A stretch of 64,000 nucleotides of DNA from JAQUOT01 sp041651575 (GTDB taxonomy: Archaea > Nanobdellota > Nanobdellia > SCGC-AAA011-G17 > JAFCDX01), in assembly GCA_041651575.1 (NCBI GenBank), contig JBAZJB010000001.1:702450-766449 (forward strand), given 5' to 3'. Under the pieces are notes generated by a model that saw only the letters and a program-made list of their open reading frames with translations, was not told the origin of the DNA and made no database searches. Shown piece after piece: positions 1 to 7,233 of the stretch; positions within the stretch are counted from its first letter, which is position 1; each line of letters begins with the position of its first letter. A program made the translations under genes and the position numbers.

Positions 1-71
1 TCTACTTTTCCAAATTCATCTATAGTTATTTTATCCCCACAATGTTCTGCTTTTTTTATTCCTTCTACCAT
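1..71 (-). CDS. Methionyl-tRNA synthetase beta subunit (tRNA-binding domain), 5' part only
   Basis: The minus strand opens at ATG 71-69 and reads 23 complete codons (MVEGIKKAEHCGDK, then ITIDEFGKV) before leaving the window. The ITIDEFxKV start resembles the first strand of the EMAP/Trbp111-type OB fold found at the MetRS C-terminus or as a separate MetRS beta subunit, which binds tRNA. The MetRS two genes upstream is only 493 aa and lacks this domain, which supports the reading. The ATG overlaps the stop of the NUDIX gene by 7 bp, so the three genes form one minus-strand operon. Too little is visible for certainty. Confidence 0.55.
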   Translation of the reverse strand, partial: MVEGIKKAEHCGDKITIDEFGKV

Positions 72-541
72 TTTGTTTCAGTTAACTCGTGTTTTTCTAC
101 TTTATGTCCGTCTTTTCCAAAAGTAATATTTCCTTTTATATGTTTCCCTTTTAAAACTAAAGGTAGCCAATACTGATCATCATCCCAAGATTTATGATAA
201 GGAAATTTATCAAATTCAAACCATTCATATCCCATTTCGTCTGATTCTTTTGGAAGTCCTTCCCAATTATATAAAAAATATACATGAACTACTTGATCCC
301 ATCCTTTTTCTGGAAGATGAGGAAAATAAAAGTTTAATTCTGCTACTTTTTTAAGATGTTCTGGTTTTGCTTTAAGTGAAATTTCTTCAAAAAGTTCTCT
401 TACGGCAGCTTGTTCTATGGTTTCTCCTTTTTCTACTTTGCCACCAAAACCATTAATTTTTCCTTCTCCAAAACCTTTCTTTTTCATCCCAACTAACATT
501 TTATTATCTTTGATTGGATAAACAAGTGTTGCAGTTTTCAT
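65..541 (-). CDS. NUDIX hydrolase, MTH1-like (8-oxo-dGTP diphosphatase family)
   Basis: A 158-aa protein with a nearly complete Nudix box: G34, E40, then R48-E49-L-F-E52-E53. The final glycine of the box is replaced by S55. The lead-in INGFGGKVEKGET and the C-terminal SWDDDQYWLPL segment resemble human MTH1/NUDT1, where the equivalent Trp and Asp residues hold the oxidised purine. The likely role is hydrolysis of oxidised dNTPs to monophosphates in the cytoplasm; the exact substrate is inferred. The start overlaps the MetRS stop by 4 bp (ATGA) and the stop overlaps the next gene's ATG, so it sits inside a synthetase operon with no obvious functional link. Confidence 0.85.
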   Translation of the reverse strand: MKTATLVYPIKDNKMLVGMKKKGFGEGKINGFGGKVEKGETIEQAAVRELFEEISLKAKPEHLKKVAELNFYFPHLPEKGWDQVVHVYFLYNWEGLPKESDEMGYEWFEFDKFPYHKSWDDDQYWLPLVLKGKHIKGNITFGKDGHKVEKHELTETKW

Positions 542-2019
542 ATTTTTTTAAACAAGGTTTCTCCTTTTTTTATACCTTTTGATTTTGCATTACCCCATTT
601 CAAGTCAAAACTATCTCTTAATTTAAATCCAAGCTGTTCATTTATTTTTTCTGCAGTTTCTGGCATAAAAGAATAAATTAATTGAGAAATTATTCTTAAT
701 GATTCTGCTAAATTAAATAAAACTTTTTCAAGTTCATCTTCTTTTTGATTTTTAGCTAAATTCCAAGGTTCTTTTTCATTTACGTATTTATTACATTGAT
801 CTACAAAGTAAAATATCTCTGCCAAAGCTTCGTGTAATTTATAATTTAATATCAAGGAATCAATTTTTTTAAAATCTAATTTTGAACTTAATTCTTTGTC
901 TTCTTTTGCTTTAGGGATTTTAGAATCATAATATTTTTCACACATAGAAACAACTCTATTTAGTAAATTACCCAGAGAATCTGCTAATTCTGTATTTGTT
1001 CTTGTTATTAATGCTTTTTCTGAAAAATCTCCATCTTCTCCGAATGGAACATTTCTCATTAAGAAGTATCTTATTGGATCTACACCATATTTCTTAGTTA
1101 ATTCTATTGGATCTATTACATTTCCAAGAGATTTTGAAATTTTTTGTCCATCTATTGTAATGTATCCATGAACATAAACTTGTTTTGGCATTTTTATCTT
1201 AGCAGACATTAAAATTGCTGGCCAAATAACCGTATGGAACCAATTAATTCCCTTTCCTATCATATGACAATCTGCTGGCCAATATTTTTTGAATTTTAAT
1301 CCATCTGGATATCCTAAAGCAGAAATATAGTTTACGAGTGCATCACACCAAACATAAATTTTATAATCTTTATCAAATGGAACAGAAATTCCCCAAGATA
1401 AACCTTTTCTTGTAACACATAAATCTTTTAATCCATCAGATTTTATCCTTGAAATTATTTCATTCCTTTTTTCTTCAGGTAAAATAAAAGTATTACTAGA
1501 AACTAATTTTAAAATTTCATTTTCATATTTACTTAATTTAAAGAAATAATTCTCTTCACTTATCATTTCAGGAATAATATTGTGTTCGGGACATTTTCCA
1601 TCTACTAAATCCCTTTCTGTTTTGAAGGCTTCACATCCAGGGCAGTATTGTCCTTCATAATTTCCTTTGTAAATATCTCCTGCATCATACAATTTTTTGA
1701 ATATTAATTGAGAAACTTTGATATGTTTACTATCTGTTGTTCTAATAAAATGATCATTACTCAAATTTAATACTTTACATAAATTAAAAAACAAATCTGC
1801 ATTTTGATCAACAAACTTTTTTGTTTCTATTCCAGCTAATTTTGCAGCTTGAGCATTTTTTTGTGCATTTTCATCAGTTCCTGTTAAAAAGAAAACATCT
1901 TCTCCTTTAAGTCTGTGCCATCTTGCTAAAACATCTGCTGCTACTTTTTCATATGCATGTCCGAGATGAGGAGCTGCATTTACATAATCTATAGCTGTTG
2001 TTATGTAATATTTTGGCAT
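538..2019 (-). CDS. metG: Methionyl-tRNA synthetase, catalytic chain
   Basis: Class I aminoacyl-tRNA synthetase of 493 aa that charges tRNA-Met. The HIGH-type motif is HLGH at residues 18-21 and the KMSKS loop is KISKS at 293-297. Between them lies the connective zinc knuckle with CPGC and a downstream Cys-Pro-Glu-His. The C-terminal third is the helical anticodon-binding domain. It ends without the EMAP-like tRNA-binding domain seen in longer MetRS proteins; that domain appears to be encoded separately at the window edge. A TATA box at 2041-2048 ends 22 nt before the ATG, so the message is probably leaderless. Confidence 0.96.
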   Translation of the reverse strand: MPKYYITTAIDYVNAAPHLGHAYEKVAADVLARWHRLKGEDVFFLTGTDENAQKNAQAAKLAGIETKKFVDQNADLFFNLCKVLNLSNDHFIRTTDSKHIKVSQLIFKKLYDAGDIYKGNYEGQYCPGCEAFKTERDLVDGKCPEHNIIPEMISEENYFFKLSKYENEILKLVSSNTFILPEEKRNEIISRIKSDGLKDLCVTRKGLSWGISVPFDKDYKIYVWCDALVNYISALGYPDGLKFKKYWPADCHMIGKGINWFHTVIWPAILMSAKIKMPKQVYVHGYITIDGQKISKSLGNVIDPIELTKKYGVDPIRYFLMRNVPFGEDGDFSEKALITRTNTELADSLGNLLNRVVSMCEKYYDSKIPKAKEDKELSSKLDFKKIDSLILNYKLHEALAEIFYFVDQCNKYVNEKEPWNLAKNQKEDELEKVLFNLAESLRIISQLIYSFMPETAEKINEQLGFKLRDSFDLKWGNAKSKGIKKGETLFKKI

Positions 2020-2040
2020 AGTTTATTTACCGAATTGATT

Positions 2041-2048
2041 TATTTAAA
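2041..2048 (-). promoter_or_regulatory. TATA box of metG
   Basis: On the minus strand this reads TTTAAATA and ends 22 nt before the metG start codon, the spacing expected for a leaderless archaeal transcript. It lies between tRNA-Glu and metG, so the synthetase need not depend on tRNA read-through. Confidence 0.65.
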
Positions 2049-2058
2049 ACTTTTGAAT

Positions 2059-2130
2059 GCTCCCACCGAGATTCGCACTCGGGTCGCCGGCGCGAGAGGC
2101 CGAAATCCTTGACTGCTAGACTATGGGAGC
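2059..2130 (-). tRNA. tRNA-Glu (anticodon CTC)
   Basis: A 72-nt cloverleaf. The acceptor GCTCCCA pairs with TGGGAGC, anticodon stem TCGGC pairs with GCCGG around loop CTCTCGC (anticodon CTC, U33 present), and T-stem CCGAG pairs with CTCGG. No CCA is encoded and there is no intron. Two normally invariant elbow positions differ: the D-loop has CAG where GG is usual (A18 G19), and the T-loop is TGCGAAT, giving G55 instead of U55. The neighbouring tRNA-Gln has the normal TGG and TTCGAAT. It probably shares a transcript with tRNA-Gln, 2 nt upstream. Confidence 0.93.
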
Positions 2131-2132
2131 GT

Positions 2133-2204
2133 AGCCCTACCTGGATTCGAACCAGGGTCACAAGATCCAGAGTCTCGTATCCTTAGCCACTAGACTATAG
2201 GGCT
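2133..2204 (-). tRNA. tRNA-Gln (anticodon CTG)
   Basis: A 72-nt cloverleaf. The acceptor AGCCCTA pairs with TAGGGCT, anticodon stem CGAGA pairs with TCTTG around CTCTGGA (anticodon CTG, U33 present), T-stem CCTGG pairs with CCAGG and the T-loop is a normal TTCGAAT. The D-arm GTCTAG..AAGGAT matches that of the adjacent tRNA-Glu, consistent with a common origin. Archaea normally make Gln-tRNA by amidating Glu-tRNA-Gln with GatDE; this tRNA has an A1-U72 end pair while tRNA-Glu has G1-C72. A palindromic TATA box lies 25 nt upstream. Confidence 0.95.
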
Positions 2205-2228
2205 TTATTAGATAAAACTTAGTTAAGA

Positions 2229-2236
2229 TTTATAAA
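2229..2236. promoter_or_regulatory. Palindromic TATA box shared by tRNA-Gln/Glu (minus) and trmY (plus)
   Basis: TTTATAAA is its own reverse complement. Rightward it ends 22 nt before the trmY ATG; leftward it ends 25 nt before the 5' end of tRNA-Gln. No other TATA-like box lies in the 53-bp gap, so one TBP site probably serves both directions. Confidence 0.65.
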
Positions 2237-2257
2237 CCTTGATATTTAGAATTAATT

Positions 2258-2842
2258 ATGAGAGAATTTATATTAATATCCAATCATGGACAAACCTCAG
2301 GAAATTTTAATGATTTAATGCAAGCAGGACGTTTAGACATAGTTATACATTCTATAATTAATGCTTTTTTTGTTTCAAATAACATGCGTGAAGATACAAT
2401 TTTTCATTTAATTCTTAATGGACCACCAGATCCACCAAGACATATTGAATTTATTTATGATTCTGAAATGCCTATATCTAAAAAAGATGTAGGTAATTTA
2501 TTAAAAAGTGTTTTATGGAAGTATAAACAAGGTAAAAAAATAAAAGCTTTTCCAGGAATCTTTGTAGAGAAAAAATCTTTTCAAGCTTTAATAAAAGAAT
2601 TAGTTGAATCAGGTAAGAAAAACTTTTATTTATTGGATAAAAGAGGAAAAGATATTTCTAATATGGAATTAAAAGAAAATCCAATATTTATTTTAGGAGA
2701 TCATGAAGGAATTCCTAAAAATAACAAAACTTTTATAAAAAGGTATACTAAGGAAGTATTTAGTTTAGGAAGAACAAACTATTTTACTTCACAATGTGTT
2801 ACAATCTTAAATTATTTGGTAGACAAAAATGGAAATAATTAA
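2258..2842 (+). CDS. trmY: tRNA (pseudouridine(54)-N(1))-methyltransferase TrmY
   Basis: A 194-aa protein collinear with archaeal TrmY, which converts pseudouridine 54 in the tRNA T-loop to N1-methylpseudouridine using SAM. It opens with MREF, as in M. jannaschii TrmY as I recall it. NGPPDPP lies in the N-terminal half, and the SPOUT trefoil-knot cofactor region shows FILGDHEGIP followed by a C-terminal SQCVTILNYLVD helix. The ATG is 22 nt downstream of a TATA box shared with the divergent tRNA genes, so the mRNA is probably leaderless. The 3' end overlaps the deaminase gene by 14 bp. Confidence 0.92.
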   Translation: MREFILISNHGQTSGNFNDLMQAGRLDIVIHSIINAFFVSNNMREDTIFHLILNGPPDPPRHIEFIYDSEMPISKKDVGNLLKSVLWKYKQGKKIKAFPGIFVEKKSFQALIKELVESGKKNFYLLDKRGKDISNMELKENPIFILGDHEGIPKNNKTFIKRYTKEVFSLGRTNYFTSQCVTILNYLVDKNGNN

Positions 2843-3323
2843 CTCTAATGATATAAAAAAATATATAGAAATTTGTACAAGTATAGCTAAACTTTCTAAA
2901 TGTAAGAAATCTAAACGAGGGGTAATAATAGTAGATTTTTATGGAAATTTAATATCTCAAGCAAATAATCTCCCCGTTGGTGTAGATATTTGTGATCCTT
3001 GTTTAAGAACCAATTTAGAAGGAGGAACTCATTTAGAATTGTGTAGGGCAATACATGCTGAGGATTATGCAATACAATCAGCATTAAGAAATAATCCTTC
3101 TAAAATAAAAAATTCTACATTATATCATGTTAAATTAGATAAAGGGGGAGAGGTTAGTAAGTTTCCAGGAGATCCTTCTTGTACTTCGTGTAGTAGGATA
3201 ATTTTATTAAATGAAATAAAAGATGTATTTTTGTGTGGGAGATTAGAATCTTATTTATATAATTCAAATGAATTTAATAATTTATCTTACCAATTTCATT
3301 TAGGTAAGATGGGAAAACTTTAA
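2829..3323 (+). CDS. Cytidine/dCMP deaminase-like zinc enzyme
   Basis: A 164-aa member of the cytidine deaminase-like fold. HAE at 76-78 supplies the zinc histidine and the proton-shuttling glutamate, and C118 and C121 within PSCTSC complete the site (the common form is PCxxC). Extra cysteines C55, C58 and C72 before the active site recall the dCMP deaminase/ComE branch, which can hold structural zinc. The substrate (dCMP, CMP or a tRNA base) cannot be fixed from sequence alone. The start lies inside trmY and the gene continues into a tiny membrane ORF, so the group is probably co-transcribed. Confidence 0.8.
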   Translation: MEIINSNDIKKYIEICTSIAKLSKCKKSKRGVIIVDFYGNLISQANNLPVGVDICDPCLRTNLEGGTHLELCRAIHAEDYAIQSALRNNPSKIKNSTLYHVKLDKGGEVSKFPGDPSCTSCSRIILLNEIKDVFLCGRLESYLYNSNEFNNLSYQFHLGKMGKL

Positions 3324-3325
3324 AA

Positions 3326-3433
3326 ATGAATAATTGGCTTATAGTAATGCTTGGAATAACTGCAGTTGGAGTAATCTACTGGGTTTTAATAGGACAAGGA
3401 AAATATAATAAAATGATTCAAGGTGAAAAATGA
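3326..3433 (+). CDS. Small single-helix membrane protein
   Basis: A 35-codon frame running from ATG 3326 to TGA 3433. It encodes one hydrophobic helix (WLIVMLGITAVGVIYWVLIG) followed by a short basic tail ending in GEK. It begins 2 nt after the deaminase stop and overlaps the next ATG by 4 bp (ATGA), the same junction style used by real genes in this genome. That spacing is the main support. I do not recognise a family; it could be a small membrane subunit or a translated coupling ORF. Confidence 0.5.
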   Translation: MNNWLIVMLGITAVGVIYWVLIGQGKYNKMIQGEK

Positions 3434-4113
3434 ATTTCATAAAAGAAATATTTGAAAATAAAGGAAGCGAATTAGCTCATGAACAATTTAAAAGATTTGG
3501 AAAAGGTAATTATACTGATAGAGCTTTAATAAATTTAAAAAAATCTAAAAAATTATCTGTAAAAACAAGTTTTGAGTTTTCAAACTTCTTATGTTACTTA
3601 ATTGCTAAAGAAGCTTCTTCAAAAATTAATATTTCTGGAGCAATAGTTGCTTTTAGAGACTTTGGAAAAGAATTAGATTTACAAAATGAATATTCTAAGA
3701 GGGGAAAAGTTTATAGAGCAGACATTACCGAACAAGAAATTACAAAAGAAAAATTATCGGAAATCATAGAAAAATTCAAGTTTGATTTTTTATTATTAAA
3801 ATTAAGAGCAGATAATTGCAATTTGTCTTGTAAAGATTCTTTACCTAAACCAGGAGGTACATTAAAAGATAATTTTTGTTCTGCTTCATTTGAAAATGTA
3901 GATATTACAAAAGAATTTGCTTTTGATGTTAAAGAGGATTTTAGTAATTTGATAATAAAACATATTTATGAAATTACAGATTTAATAATTCCTAAAGAGA
4001 CTGAAGATGATTTTGCTAAAGCAAGATTATTAGCTAAAAGAAAAGGAAAAATAATTAGAATTCTAAATTTAGATGGAAAAGAAATAAAAAAAGAATTTAA
4101 CTTACTGGTTTAA
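3430..4113 (+). CDS. Conserved-looking protein of unknown function
   Basis: I do not recognise this 227-aa protein. The N-terminal segment GSELAHEQFKRFGKGNYTDR is polar and looks conserved. The middle contains CNLSCKD and a Gly/Pro-rich stretch (KPGGTLKDN), and the C-terminus is basic and mixed helix/strand. There is no signal peptide or membrane helix, so it is probably cytoplasmic. It is the last gene of the trmY group and is coupled by ATGA to the small membrane ORF. It overlaps by 4 bp the stop of a convergent gene. Cysteines at CxxxC could bind metal, but only two are seen close together. Confidence 0.75.
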   Translation: MNFIKEIFENKGSELAHEQFKRFGKGNYTDRALINLKKSKKLSVKTSFEFSNFLCYLIAKEASSKINISGAIVAFRDFGKELDLQNEYSKRGKVYRADITEQEITKEKLSEIIEKFKFDFLLLKLRADNCNLSCKDSLPKPGGTLKDNFCSASFENVDITKEFAFDVKEDFSNLIIKHIYEITDLIIPKETEDDFAKARLLAKRKGKIIRILNLDGKEIKKEFNLLV

Positions 4114-5051
4114 ATCCAATTTGCTTCTTTTAATTTATCGGTTCTAAAAAAAGTTTTATTATGACCATATTTTTTAACTGCAGCCCAAAAGAATTTTTCA
4201 AATTCTGCTTCTGTTAAAGTTCCAAGATTTTTATCTCTTTGTATAACTGCTTGTTTTTGTAGTTTTTTATTTAAATTAATTATTAAATCTGTAGGTATAG
4301 CAAAATGTGACATTTGTAAAGGAATAATATTCTTTTCTTTGTTCCAAAAATGATCACATAAGGCTAGATAAGCTGCTATTTCATGAGTATCAAATGTTAT
4401 ATAAGAAGTATCTTCTCTTGAACTTTCATATTTATATGCTACATTTGTAAATAGTTTATCTCCGCAGTTATGGCCTTCTGTCCTTAGCGAATAAGCAATT
4501 GCATATTTATTTTCATTATCTACTGTTGGAACTGAAATAAACTTGAATAGATGTCTATCTTTTTTTGGTGTTCTTGAAGGAACAGAAACTATAACTGAAG
4601 CACCTTCTTTTGATGCCCTCTTTGCACTATACTCTTGTATGTCAATTGGTGTATTATTTGTACAGTAGGTAAATAGTTTTGCTCCTTTAACACAATTTAC
4701 TAAAGAAACTTTTCTCTTTAATTGTTCTCTTTCTTTTAAAGGAGAAAAGATATAACCTGAATAATTAGAATCTGTTAAATTGTTGAAAGCTTCTTCTCTG
4801 AAATGAACTGGAGGTTGCTTTAATCTTATATGTTCTGCTATTGTTTGAGGCATTTTTAATCTTAATTCGGTAGAATGTCTTAGATACTTTTTTGAGTTTT
4901 CAAAAGGATTTAGTTCTGTGGTTATAACTAATGCTTCATTTTCTTTTATATTTTCAATTAAATATAATAGATTTCTATCTGCTTCAATCAGGGTTTTTCC
5001 TTTAATTATCTGATCTGCAGTGGGTCTTGAAAAATATGCTTCTTTATTCAT
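4110..5051 (-). CDS. Hypothetical cytoplasmic protein
   Basis: A 313-aa protein that I do not recognise. It has no signal peptide or membrane helix. Mixed alpha/beta composition, a run of arginine/serine-rich segments (SVPSRTPKKDRH) and several aromatic residues near the C-terminus are the only visible traits. It is a single minus-strand gene, convergent with the trmY group and divergent from the nuclease cassette. The upstream minus strand has a TATATAAATA-like box about 25-30 nt before the ATG. Codon use is like its neighbours. Confidence 0.7.
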   Translation of the reverse strand: MNKEAYFSRPTADQIIKGKTLIEADRNLLYLIENIKENEALVITTELNPFENSKKYLRHSTELRLKMPQTIAEHIRLKQPPVHFREEAFNNLTDSNYSGYIFSPLKEREQLKRKVSLVNCVKGAKLFTYCTNNTPIDIQEYSAKRASKEGASVIVSVPSRTPKKDRHLFKFISVPTVDNENKYAIAYSLRTEGHNCGDKLFTNVAYKYESSREDTSYITFDTHEIAAYLALCDHFWNKEKNIIPLQMSHFAIPTDLIINLNKKLQKQAVIQRDKNLGTLTEAEFEKFFWAAVKKYGHNKTFFRTDKLKEANWI

Positions 5052-5113
5052 AATTTAAGTTAGTTTAGCTTATTTATATATGTTTCTACTTATAAGTAAT
5101 TAAAATAGAAAGG

Positions 5114-5121
5114 TTTATATA
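5114..5121 (+). promoter_or_regulatory. TATA box of the nuclease-like cassette
   Basis: GAAAGG followed by TTTATATA, a good BRE/TATA match. A start about 22 nt downstream would leave a leader of roughly 20 nt that includes a GGAG ribosome-binding site at 5151-5154, 8 nt before the ATG at 5163. Confidence 0.6.
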
Positions 5122-5162
5122 GCTATTTTATAGCTTTTAAACTATATATTGGAGTATACAGA

Positions 5163-7232
5163 ATGTCAAGTTTGCAACTAAACCAAAGTCTGAAATCTTT
5201 ATTAAAGAAAAAGCTAGAAGAAACGGTACTCAGGTCCCTAGATTTCCTTGAAAAAGGAGATGTTGATTCCAAAATAGTACAATATCGTGAAATAGCTAGA
5301 CAAAATGGATTTGAGGATATTCTTGGACTTTTAGATACGATTGCTTCTGAAGTAGGTTGGTCTCAAATAGAGAATAATTTAACTCCAAGAAAAAACTTAA
5401 CTTTAGAAACAAAATTAGGGGATTTTTTATGTTCTGAATTAAATTTAAATTTAATAGAAGATGGATTGAAATATCTAAAAAGAGAATTAGTTATAGACTC
5501 TGGAAGGTTAGACCTATATTGTTTAGATCCTAAAGAAAAACCGGTAGTTATTGAATTAAAAATTACTGGAAATTATTTATCTAAAGATGTTTATTACCAA
5601 TTAAAAAAATATCTTAGTGATGAAAGTTTAAAAGAGGCTAGATTAATTTTTGTTGCTCCAAAAATAAAGGCAGATTTATTTAATACAATTTCAAAAGAAT
5701 TTGGAACAGAAAGAGTTTCTTGGGTGAGAGTAAATCAAGATGAAGAAGGATATCATTTTATTAAAGTTAATAAATATAATTTAGACAAGACAAAAAAACA
5801 TGATTGGAATAAAAAACAAGTAGATCCTCAATTAGAAAGGGTTCATGTAGTTGATAGAAAAAAACAGAAAAAGATTCAAATTAAAACAAAAGAAGAATTA
5901 GCCCCTATACAAATACAAGAACCAGCTAAACTTATTCCACAAGAAGATTTTGATTCTTATCCTCTATATTACCAATTAATGTTAAAGATTAGCCCAGAAC
6001 TTAAAAATAAAGAAAGGTATTTAGGACCAATAATTGTTACAGATAATCAATATTACTTTCTTAATAAATTTATCTCCACACCTACTTTAACTTCTTACTT
6101 ACAAAAGTTTGAAGAGTGTTTAGGTCCAAATACAGTTCATTTAACTTTAGAAGAGGTCTTGAGTAAATTACCAAATTCCCAAGAAGTTCTTAATAAACTT
6201 AAGCTTAAACTTAAAAATAAACAAAAAAGAATTATCTCTTCTCATCAATGTCGGGATTTATTTGTAGATTATATGTTAAATATAGAAGATATCATTTTTG
6301 ATTTTTTTGAATCTTTTAAAGACAAATCTGCCGTAAAAAATGAAGAAGATTTTAATAGTTTTTTTGAGATTTTCTCCCAATCCTTTGTAAATATTTCAGA
6401 AGAATTAGAATCTCTAAGAAAAATAGATAAATTAAAAAAATTTTGTACTTATGAAATTGATATATATAAAAATTTACATTCTATAATAGGCAACAAAGAA
6501 TCAAAAGACGCTCTTATTGTTTCAGAATTTTTATATTCCCATACTCCAGAAAAATTATTAAAAGAATGGGTCTTTTTAAAAATAAATAGGGTTGAAAAAC
6601 TTTTAGAAATAGATAAAGAGATAGCTTTTACATATTTGTCATTTAATCCAAATTTAGATATGCGCCAAAAAATTTTAAGTTCAGATCTTTTAGAGGATAT
6701 TCAACTTTCGCGTAAAGAAATTTTTAAAGAACTTTATAATTTTATAAAAAAAGATAACGCACTTTACGAAAGTATAATGAGTAAATTAAAAGTGCAAGAT
6801 TCAGATTATTTTAAGGGAGGAGGTGTTATTACTAAAGGAAGTTTTGATTCCGTAAAAAATATTCCTGTTGTAGAGATGTCTCCAACCAAGGATTTATTTA
6901 ATTATTTAACTAAAAAATGTAATGGCGGATTAAATGATAATACTAAAAAAAGATTAGAACATTTTGCACAAGAAACTTGTTTACTATTAGATAAAACTAA
7001 AACAAATGAATTACGCGAGTCTTTTGATAAATCTCATATTTGTAAAAATATGAAAAGAAAAGAGTATCAATTAGAAAACGAATGGTTCTACTCTTTTTTT
7101 GATGATGTTCAATTCGAATTTATCAATAAAGGAGTAATTCCTACTAATAAGCAACTAGATATCCTTTATGAGGGTGTACTAAAAGAACAAACAACTAAAA
7201 ATTATCATAAAAAAATAGAAAAGGCGAATTAA
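5163..7232 (+). CDS. Large protein with NucS/EndoMS-like PD-(D/E)XK nuclease domain
   Basis: A 689-aa protein. Residues about 80-205 carry a RecB-like nuclease core: SGRLDLYC with D117, then VVIELKI with E131 and K133, followed by a Q/K-rich helix and LIFVAPKIKAD, the order seen in the C-terminal domain of archaeal EndoMS/NucS, which cuts mismatched DNA. The remaining 480 residues are helical, lysine-rich and unrecognised. NucS itself is about 250 aa, so this is a different architecture. It starts a three-gene unit with a TATA box and GGAG site, and is followed by two paralogous nuclease-like genes at one-base spacing. A defence, mobile or repair role is possible but unproven. Confidence 0.7.
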   Translation: MSSLQLNQSLKSLLKKKLEETVLRSLDFLEKGDVDSKIVQYREIARQNGFEDILGLLDTIASEVGWSQIENNLTPRKNLTLETKLGDFLCSELNLNLIEDGLKYLKRELVIDSGRLDLYCLDPKEKPVVIELKITGNYLSKDVYYQLKKYLSDESLKEARLIFVAPKIKADLFNTISKEFGTERVSWVRVNQDEEGYHFIKVNKYNLDKTKKHDWNKKQVDPQLERVHVVDRKKQKKIQIKTKEELAPIQIQEPAKLIPQEDFDSYPLYYQLMLKISPELKNKERYLGPIIVTDNQYYFLNKFISTPTLTSYLQKFEECLGPNTVHLTLEEVLSKLPNSQEVLNKLKLKLKNKQKRIISSHQCRDLFVDYMLNIEDIIFDFFESFKDKSAVKNEEDFNSFFEIFSQSFVNISEELESLRKIDKLKKFCTYEIDIYKNLHSIIGNKESKDALIVSEFLYSHTPEKLLKEWVFLKINRVEKLLEIDKEIAFTYLSFNPNLDMRQKILSSDLLEDIQLSRKEIFKELYNFIKKDNALYESIMSKLKVQDSDYFKGGGVITKGSFDSVKNIPVVEMSPTKDLFNYLTKKCNGGLNDNTKKRLEHFAQETCLLLDKTKTNELRESFDKSHICKNMKRKEYQLENEWFYSFFDDVQFEFINKGVIPTNKQLDILYEGVLKEQTTKNYHKKIEKAN

Positions 7233-7233
7233 A

